64,000 bases of DNA from Pararhodobacter sp. GTDB taxonomy: Bacteria > Pseudomonadota > Alphaproteobacteria > Rhodobacterales > Rhodobacteraceae. Where the stretch lies: positions 2,635,001 to 2,699,000 of the forward strand of contig NZ_JAUCBZ010000015.1 in the NCBI RefSeq assembly GCF_034676545.1, given 5' to 3'. The notes beneath the pieces are model-generated. The model did not search any database. It worked only from the letters and a program-made list of their open reading frames with translations, and was not told the origin of the DNA. Shown piece by piece: positions 58,416 to 64,000 of the stretch. The position numbers were made by a program, and so were the translations under genes. How positions within the stretch are numbered: the first letter of the stretch is position 1; every line of letters starts with the position of its first letter.

Positions 58416-61172
58416 TTACGCCTGCGCTGGTTGAATGCGACGGCGCTGCAACAGGATCACACCCGCCAAGAGCAACAGTGCCGGAATGAACATCCAGTAT
58501 TTCGCGGGCACATCAACCGGTTGCAGAACTTCCAGAACCTGTTGATCCCAATCCAGACCGGCGCTTTGCGCGGGTGATCCATAGGTGACATTGTCGATCA
58601 TCACGCGATCCGGGCTGAAGATCAGGTCAAGCCCCGCGTTGGTCAGCCGCTCTTCGCCCGTGGCCCCCTCGCCAATCGGCAAGACGGCGACGAATTCCAG
58701 CGGATCGCCAAGATCGTTGACCCCCGACACCCGCAGCCGCAATTCCGACCCCGGAGCGGTGGCCTGTGCCGCCGCCACCAGTTCCGACGGTGATTGGGCC
58801 GCATAGGGCGGGTACATCATATCCATCCAGAACCCCGGGCGGAACAGCGTGAAGGCAATCAGGATCAGCGCAATGGATTCGTAGAACCGATTGCGGGTCA
58901 GGAACCAGCCCTGCGTCGCGGCGGCGAACAGCAGCATGGCGACCGTTGCGACAAAGAACACAAAGATACCCTGCGCCCAGGTCACGTTGATCAGCAACAA
59001 CTCGGTGTTGAAGATGAACAGGAACGGCAGCGCCGCGGTGCGCAGCGAATAGAAGAACGCGATCACGCCGGTTCTGATCGGGTCCCCCCCCGAGACGGCG
59101 GCTGCCGCGAAACTCGCCAGGCCTACCGGGGGTGTGACGTCGGCCATGATGCCGAAGTAGAACACAAACAGGTGGACGGCGATCAGCGGCACGATCAGGC
59201 CGTTCTGCTGGCCAAGCGTCACGATGACCGGGGCCAGCAGCGCCGAAACCACGATGTAGTTCGCCGTGGTCGGCAGGCCCATCCCGAGGATCAGCGACAG
59301 GATCGCCGTCAGCACCAGGATCGCCAGAATGTTGCCGCCCGAGAGAACCTCGACCACATCGGCCAGCGCCGAGCCGACGCCGGTCTGGCTGACCGCGCCG
59401 ACGATGATGCCGGCGGTTGCCGTGGCAATACCGATGCCGATCATGTTGCGTGCGCCGGTGACCAGACCGTCGATCAGGTCTTTGACGCCGTTCACAACCT
59501 CGGCCATCAGATCGCCGCCCTGCCCGCGCAGAATCGCCATGATCGGACGCTGGGTCAGCAGGATGAAGATCATGTAGGACGTAGCCCAGAAGGCCGAGAG
59601 GCCCGGCGACAGGCGATCAACCATCAGCGCCCAGACCAGCACCACGACCGGCAGGATATAATGGAGACCCGAGCGCACGGTTGGCCCCGGCACCGGCAGA
59701 TGCGTGGCCGGGGAATTCGGATCGTCCAGCTCCAGCGGCTCCTCGCGCGAGGCGACCCACATCAGGCCGACATAGGCGGCGGTGAGCAGCGCAAAGATGA
59801 TATAGCTCGCGGTTTCCGGGAAGGCCGGACGCAGCCAGCCCATGCCGTAATAGACGGCGAACGACAGCGCGCAGATGCCGGCGATGATAAAGGCCGTACC
59901 CATCAGGCGACGCAGCAGCGGTGGCGGCGTATAGGCGCGCGGCAGACCCTGCATATCAAGCTTCATCGCTTCAAGATGCACGATGTAGACCAGCGCGATA
60001 TAGCTGATCACGGCCGGCAGGAACGCATGGCGCACCACGTCGAAATATGGGATGCCGACATATTCGACCATCAGGAAGGCCGCCGCACCCATGACCGGCG
60101 GCATGATCTGACCGTTGACCGAGCTTGCCACCTCGACCGCGCCGGCTTTCTCAGCGGAAAAGCCGACCTTTTTCATCAACGGAATCGTAAACGTGCCGGT
60201 GGTCACCACATTGGCAATCGACGAGCCCGAGATCAGACCGGTCATCGCCGAGGCCACAACCGCCGCTTTGGCCGGGCCGCCGCGCATATGGCCCATCAGC
60301 GAAAATGCCACCTGAATGAAGTAGTTACCGGCACCGGCCTTGTCCAGCAGCGAGCCGAACAGCACGAACAGGAACACGAAGGATGTGGAGACGCCAAGCG
60401 CGATACCAAAGACACCTTGCGAGGTGATCCACTGGTGGTTGACGATTTCCGACAGGTTGTTGCCCTTGTGGGCGATCAGGCCGGGCATCCATTGGCCCAG
60501 CACCGTGTAGACCAGAAACACCGACGCCACGATCATCAGGGCTGGCCCCAAGGCGCGGCGCGTGGCTTCGAGCAAGACAATCAGGCCGATCACGCCAACG
60601 ACGTAATCCTGCAGGATCGGCGCGCCGACGCGGCTTGAAATCTGCGTGTAAAAGGCCAGCAAATACAGCGACGCCAAGGCTCCGACCACGGCCAGCGCCC
60701 ATTCCCACGCCGGGATCTTGTCTTTGGGCGAACCGGCATAGACCGCGCCCGACACGGCGACGGCGACCAACGGGATCCACCAGATCGGCGTGTCCTCTTT
60801 GGCGGAATACATGAACAGGAAGCCCAGCAGAAACGGCACCCCGATCCCGAGGACCAGTTGCACCTTGGTGCGCGATGACGGGAAGGCCGCGAAGGCCAGG
60901 AAAATGGCAAAGGCAAGGTGGATCGAGCGGGCTTGCGTGTCGTTGAACACGCCAAATCCGAAGATGAACGGCAAGGGCGAGGCGAACCACAGCTGGAACA
61001 GCGACCAGGCCAGCGCGACCAGCATGACGAACATGCCCACCGGGCCGGTCGTACCGCGTGCACCGGTATCCGACGAGGCGACCAGTTCGTCGAGTTCCGC
61101 CTGACTGAGCCCCCCGCGTCCGGCAGCTTCCATTTCCACGGCCGCAGCCTGATGTTGGTCTTTGTTGTCCAT
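58416..61172 (-). CDS. TRAP transporter permease, fused 4TM/12TM subunits
   Basis: This 918-residue inner-membrane protein fuses the small (DctQ-like) and large (DctM-like) TRAP subunits, as is usual with TAXI binding proteins. It has an acidic cytosolic N-terminus (1-45), about 17-18 hydrophobic helices, the large-subunit motifs SGSSIANVVTTGTFTIPLM and GMGLPTTANYIVVSAL, and a C-terminal extramembrane segment (about 790-890, DUF3394-like) before a last helix. Sodium- or proton-driven uptake of an organic acid or amino acid is expected. GGGGGG precedes the ATG. A hairpin in the gap from the binding-protein gene probably lowers its expression. Confidence 0.94.
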   Translation of the reverse strand: MDNKDQHQAAAVEMEAAGRGGLSQAELDELVASSDTGARGTTGPVGMFVMLVALAWSLFQLWFASPLPFIFGFGVFNDTQARSIHLAFAIFLAFAAFPSSRTKVQLVLGIGVPFLLGFLFMYSAKEDTPIWWIPLVAVAVSGAVYAGSPKDKIPAWEWALAVVGALASLYLLAFYTQISSRVGAPILQDYVVGVIGLIVLLEATRRALGPALMIVASVFLVYTVLGQWMPGLIAHKGNNLSEIVNHQWITSQGVFGIALGVSTSFVFLFVLFGSLLDKAGAGNYFIQVAFSLMGHMRGGPAKAAVVASAMTGLISGSSIANVVTTGTFTIPLMKKVGFSAEKAGAVEVASSVNGQIMPPVMGAAAFLMVEYVGIPYFDVVRHAFLPAVISYIALVYIVHLEAMKLDMQGLPRAYTPPPLLRRLMGTAFIIAGICALSFAVYYGMGWLRPAFPETASYIIFALLTAAYVGLMWVASREEPLELDDPNSPATHLPVPGPTVRSGLHYILPVVVLVWALMVDRLSPGLSAFWATSYMIFILLTQRPIMAILRGQGGDLMAEVVNGVKDLIDGLVTGARNMIGIGIATATAGIIVGAVSQTGVGSALADVVEVLSGGNILAILVLTAILSLILGMGLPTTANYIVVSALLAPVIVTLGQQNGLIVPLIAVHLFVFYFGIMADVTPPVGLASFAAAAVSGGDPIRTGVIAFFYSLRTAALPFLFIFNTELLLINVTWAQGIFVFFVATVAMLLFAAATQGWFLTRNRFYESIALILIAFTLFRPGFWMDMMYPPYAAQSPSELVAAAQATAPGSELRLRVSGVNDLGDPLEFVAVLPIGEGATGEERLTNAGLDLIFSPDRVMIDNVTYGSPAQSAGLDWDQQVLEVLQPVDVPAKYWMFIPALLLLAGVILLQRRRIQPAQA

Positions 61173-61276
61173 GTTCCCCCCTATTCGCGATCCGTGCTTG
61201 TTTTTTATGGCACGGTTGATGCGGGTACGGCGTTGCCTGCGTCTGGAAACGCCGATCCGATAGGCACGTCATAGTC

Positions 61277-61307
61277 TAAAAGGCCCGGCGTTTAGAGCGC
61301 CGGGCCT
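61277..61307 (-). terminator. Attenuator-type hairpin between TAXI and TRAP permease genes
   Basis: AGGCCCGGCG (61281-61290) pairs with CGCCGGGCCT (61298-61307); on the minus strand a short T-run (AAAA on plus, 61278-61281) follows. Such partial terminators after binding-protein genes commonly give more binding protein than permease. Confidence 0.65.
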
Positions 61308-61320
61308 GAGAGTGTTTAAC

Positions 61321-62277
61321 TTACATCCAACCACGCTCGGTGTAGTAGCGTACCGCACCGGGGTGCAGCGGTGCTGACAGACCGGCCGAGATCATTTCTG
61401 CCTCGTTCAGGTTGGCAAAGGCAGGGTGCAGACCGCGGAAACGGTCGAAGTTGTCAAACACCGCTTTGACGATCTCATAGATCACGTCGTCAGGCACGTT
61501 TGCCGAAGTCACGAACGTCGCGCGCACACCAAAGGTGGCCGTGTCGTTCGGGTTGTTGGCATACATGCCGCCGGGGATCGTGGCATGGGCGTAGTACGGC
61601 GCACTGGCGACCAGCGCGTCGATTTCCGGGCCATCGACCGGCACCAGAACCGCATCAACGGTCGACGTTGCCTCCTGGATGGAGCCGTTCGGGTGGCCAA
61701 CGGTGTAGACAATCGCGTCGACGTTGTTGTCACCCAGCGCTGCGGATTGCTCGGCTGGGGCCAATTCCGACGCCAGAGAGAAATCCGCGGTGGTCATGCC
61801 CAGGGCTTCAAGGACCACATCCATCGTCGCGCGCTGGCCCGAACCCGGGTTGCCGACGTTGACGCGGTGACCGCGCAGGTCGCCAAAGGTGGTGATGCCC
61901 GCGTCGGCGCGCGCCAGAACGGTGAAGGGCTCACCATGAACCGAGAACACCGCGCGCAGCTCAGGCACGGCCGCGCCTTCGAATTGCGAGGAGCCGTTGA
62001 AGGCGTGGTACTGCCAATCGGACTGGGCCACGCCCATGTCCATGTCGCCCGCGTGGATCGCGTTGATGTTGGCAATCGAGCCACCGGTCGAGGGTGCGGT
62101 ACACTGGATGCCATGCTCGGCGGTGCCGCGGTTCACGAGGCGACAGATCGACTGGCCGACGACATAATACACGCCGGTCTGGCCACCAGTGCCGATGGTG
62201 ACAAACTGCTGCTGCGCTGTCGCAGACGTGGCCATTGCCATCGCACCTGCAAAAGCTGCCGTTACGAATAGTTTCAT
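61321..62277 (-). CDS. TAXI family TRAP transporter substrate-binding protein
   Basis: The 318-residue periplasmic protein has a signal peptide (MKLFVTAAFAGAMAMATSATA) and the TAXI-type bilobal fold: FVTIGTGGQTGVYYVVG near the N-terminus, STGGSIANINAIHAGDMDMGVAQSD in two blocks, and GHRVNVGNPGSGQRATMD. TAXI proteins typically bind glutamate, glutamine or other carboxylates. It precedes the fused permease in the operon. The ligand would be the best clue to the purpose of the whole cluster. Confidence 0.94.
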   Translation of the reverse strand: MKLFVTAAFAGAMAMATSATAQQQFVTIGTGGQTGVYYVVGQSICRLVNRGTAEHGIQCTAPSTGGSIANINAIHAGDMDMGVAQSDWQYHAFNGSSQFEGAAVPELRAVFSVHGEPFTVLARADAGITTFGDLRGHRVNVGNPGSGQRATMDVVLEALGMTTADFSLASELAPAEQSAALGDNNVDAIVYTVGHPNGSIQEATSTVDAVLVPVDGPEIDALVASAPYYAHATIPGGMYANNPNDTATFGVRATFVTSANVPDDVIYEIVKAVFDNFDRFRGLHPAFANLNEAEMISAGLSAPLHPGAVRYYTERGWM

Positions 62278-62350
62278 AGTTACCTCCTGGGTATTCCCTA
62301 TTTATTGTCGCCTCAGAGCGCCCGGCCACAGTTTCGGCCCGGCGCCGTCG

Positions 62351-63625
62351 TCAAGCCCGCAATGCTGTTTCCAGCATATCAAGGCCTTCGTTCAGTTGCG
62401 AATCGTCGATGGTCAGCGGCGCCAACAGACGGATGGTATTCGCATAATAACCGCAGCTTAGCAAAATCAACCCGGCATTCAATGCCGCTGAAATCACCGG
62501 CTTGATTGCGTCCGGATCCGGCTCGTGGGTGCCGCGTTCCTTGACCAGTTCAAACGCCACCATCGCGCCCAGACCGCGCACATCGCCAATCGGACGCAGC
62601 GAGTTGCTCTGGCGCATGGTTGTCAGGCGGTCGACCATGATCTTGCCGATATGATCCGCCCGTGCGCAGAGATTCTCCTCGTCGATCACATCGAGGACCG
62701 CCAAGGCCGCCGCGACGGAAATCGGGTTACCGGCATAGGTGCCGCCCAATCCGCCGGGATCGACCGACTCCATGATCTCGGCCTTGCCGATCACGCCGGA
62801 AATCGGGAATCCGCCGCCCAGAGCTTTGGCGACCGGGATCAGGTCGGGCTCGATGCCGTAGTGTTCGATGGCGAAAACCTTGCCGGTGCGGGCAAAACCG
62901 GTCTGCACCTCATCGGCGACAAGGCAGATGCCGTGCTGGTCGCACAGGCGGCGCAGTTCTTGCATGAAGGCCACCGGGGTCTGATAGAACCCGCCCTCGC
63001 CCTGCACCGGCTCGATGACAATCGCCGCAACGTTCGATGGCTCGATATCGGCCTTGAACGTGTGGTAGAGCGCGCGCAGTGATTGTTCCTCGGTCACGCC
63101 ATGATGCGGGATCGGGAACGGTACATGATAGACGCCGATTGCAGGCGGTGTGCCGCGAGTGCGGTACGGAACCGCCTTGCCGGTCATTGCCATCGTCAGT
63201 TGCGTGCGGCCGTGAAACGCGCCAGTGAAGGTGATGACTCCCTGCCGCCCGGTATGCGCCCGCGCAATTTTCACGGCGTTTTCCGTGGCTTCGGCCCCGG
63301 TCGTGAAGAAAATCGACTTGGCGTGCTTGATCGGGGCCAGCGCGTTCAGGCGCTCGGCCAATTCGACATAGCCTTCATAGCCGACGACCTGAAACGCGAC
63401 ATGCGCGAAATTCTCAAGCTGAGCTGCCGCCGCCGCCATGACCTTGGGATGGCAATGGCCGGTGTTGGTCACCGCGATCCCGCTGCCGAAATCGAGGTAG
63501 CGATTGCCCTCAACGTCCCAGATCTCGGCGTTTTTCGCCTTGGCCACGAAAACCGGCGCGCCGGTGACGACGCCGCGTGGAATGGCCGCCGTGCGACGCG
63601 CTAAAAGTGAAGAATTGGTCGTCAT
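62351..63625 (-). CDS. gabT: 4-Aminobutyrate (GABA)-type aminotransferase
   Basis: GabT moves the amino group of GABA or a similar omega-amino acid to 2-oxoglutarate, giving succinate semialdehyde. The 424-residue class III PLP enzyme has TGAEATENAVKIAR near residue 109, the HGRTQLTMAMTGK region, VADEVQTGFARTGK and the PLP lysine Lys267 in VAKALGGGF. ATG 63625 is preceded by GAGGGGC; a longer open frame to 63742 reads through promoter-like AT-rich DNA and is rejected. It heads the minus-strand cluster and diverges from the XRE regulator. No succinate semialdehyde dehydrogenase is in the window. Confidence 0.92.
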   Translation of the reverse strand: MTTNSSLLARRTAAIPRGVVTGAPVFVAKAKNAEIWDVEGNRYLDFGSGIAVTNTGHCHPKVMAAAAAQLENFAHVAFQVVGYEGYVELAERLNALAPIKHAKSIFFTTGAEATENAVKIARAHTGRQGVITFTGAFHGRTQLTMAMTGKAVPYRTRGTPPAIGVYHVPFPIPHHGVTEEQSLRALYHTFKADIEPSNVAAIVIEPVQGEGGFYQTPVAFMQELRRLCDQHGICLVADEVQTGFARTGKVFAIEHYGIEPDLIPVAKALGGGFPISGVIGKAEIMESVDPGGLGGTYAGNPISVAAALAVLDVIDEENLCARADHIGKIMVDRLTTMRQSNSLRPIGDVRGLGAMVAFELVKERGTHEPDPDAIKPVISAALNAGLILLSCGYYANTIRLLAPLTIDDSQLNEGLDMLETALRA

Positions 63626-63765
63626 AGAGCCCCTCGGCGCATGTAGAAACCTGATTAGTCCATTGCTTTTACAACACAATATTGAAATCAGGCACAGTTT
63701 ACGGGTTTGATCCACGCTAGCAGCGTCAAAAATATTAATCAATGCCGTTTAAGCGAGCGATACAT

Positions 63766-63781
63766 TTCTTGTAATTCTTGT
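63766..63781. promoter_or_regulatory. Direct repeat in the gabT/XRE divergent promoter
   Basis: TTCTTGT occurs twice with a 9-base period (63766-63772 and 63775-63781), 35 bases before the regulator start. It may be a binding site for that regulator. Confidence 0.35.
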
Positions 63782-63815
63782 GCGTTATCGTAAGCTTGGC
63801 ACCGGAGGGACCGGC

Positions 63816-64000
63816 ATGCAAGACCCGAACCACAAGACAGACCTCGATATCGGCGGGCGGCTGAAAGTGGCGCGCACGAATCGCAGGATGTCACAACGTG
63901 AGCTTGCGCGCAAATCGGGTGTCACCAATGGCATGATCAGCCAGATCGAGCAAAATCAGTCGTCGCCGTCGGTCGGGTCGCTCAAACGGATCCTCGATGC
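63816..64000 (+). CDS. XRE family regulator, PuuR-like (runs off right edge)
   Basis: The visible 61 codons encode an XRE helix-turn-helix: GGRLKVARTNRRMSQRELA, then KSGVTNGMISQIEQNQSSPS and SLKRIL. This pattern, with SQIEQN and SP-S-L, matches PuuR-type regulators, which usually carry a C-terminal cupin domain and control putrescine or GABA use; the cupin would lie beyond the window. GGAGG is 7 bases before the ATG. It diverges from gabT and probably regulates the cluster at 50370-63625. Confidence 0.82.
   Translation, partial: MQDPNHKTDLDIGGRLKVARTNRRMSQRELARKSGVTNGMISQIEQNQSSPSVGSLKRILD

Noticed and set aside
58794..60638. 614-codon plus-strand open frame inside the TRAP permease gene
   Set aside because: Antisense composition artefact; extremely polar His/Arg/Asp-rich product without homology that I can see.
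62351..63742. Longer gabT start at 63742
   Set aside because: The added residues come from AT-rich promoter DNA and have no family match; ATG 63625 has a strong ribosome site.
1..64000. CRISPR array, prophage, insertion sequence or integron
   Set aside because: No regularly spaced repeats, transposase, integrase or attachment-site pairs were seen; the only tandem repeat is the short linker repeat at 41493-41530.

Overview
The window is a GC-rich, densely coding stretch of chromosome from an alphaproteobacterium, most likely Rhodobacteraceae (Roseobacter/Paracoccus relatives). The signs are a GapR-family protein, the beta-hydroxyaspartate cycle operon, a homodimeric pyruvate dehydrogenase E1 next to E2 and a lipoyl-carrying E3, PntA/PntB, a fused malic enzyme, a GTTC-N7-GTTC-like LexA site before uvrA, and TAXI-type TRAP transport genes. 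I see no insertion sequence, prophage, integrase or CRISPR array.

Layout. 1-4.7 kb, minus strand: housekeeping genes, including the first 23 codons of lon at the left edge behind a heat-shock-like promoter, then ribD, nrdR (with a perfect DnaA box upstream), an L,D-transpeptidase, lolD and a Lol permease. 4.8-11.6 kb: a histidine-utilisation divergon. hutH and a Rieske oxygenase are read leftward; hutF, hutC and an Old-Yellow-Enzyme/TMADH-type demethylase-like enzyme are read rightward, with a HutC-like operator between. 11.6-28 kb: a frameshifted sulfatase, uvrA, rhodanese, an MFS transporter, DUF924, lpdA, MAPEG, a YcaQ-like protein, pntBA, ppk2, gapR, an uncharacterised sulfotransferase-like protein and tRNA-Thr(TGT). 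28-30.5 kb: creA, then csbD and a double PRC-barrel gene that share an identical GGAAC-N16-GGTTCT promoter layout, followed by an unlisted 42-codon small ORF. 30.6-39.4 kb: a GcvA-like LysR gene, then bhcR and bhcABCD (glyoxylate assimilation to oxaloacetate) and maeB. The last part of bhcA is out of frame. 39.5-50.4 kb: an AmiS/UreI channel, the pyruvate dehydrogenase operon, and LysR/puuD/lrgAB/BKACE.

50.4-64 kb: nine genes on the minus strand facing a PuuR-like XRE regulator. In transcription order they are a GABA-type transaminase, TAXI binding protein, fused TRAP permease, UspA, nitrilase-superfamily hydrolase, a 914-residue Orn/Lys/Arg-type decarboxylase, an ATP-grasp ligase, a C45 Ntn acyltransferase/hydrolase and a second class III transaminase. 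This looks like an uptake and degradation (or remodelling) pathway for an amino-acid-, amide- or polyamine-like compound. I do not recognise it as a described pathway, and it is the best candidate here for an undescribed system.

Two single-base frameshifts (in bhcA and the sulfatase) lie at short homopolymers. They may be sequencing errors or real lesions.
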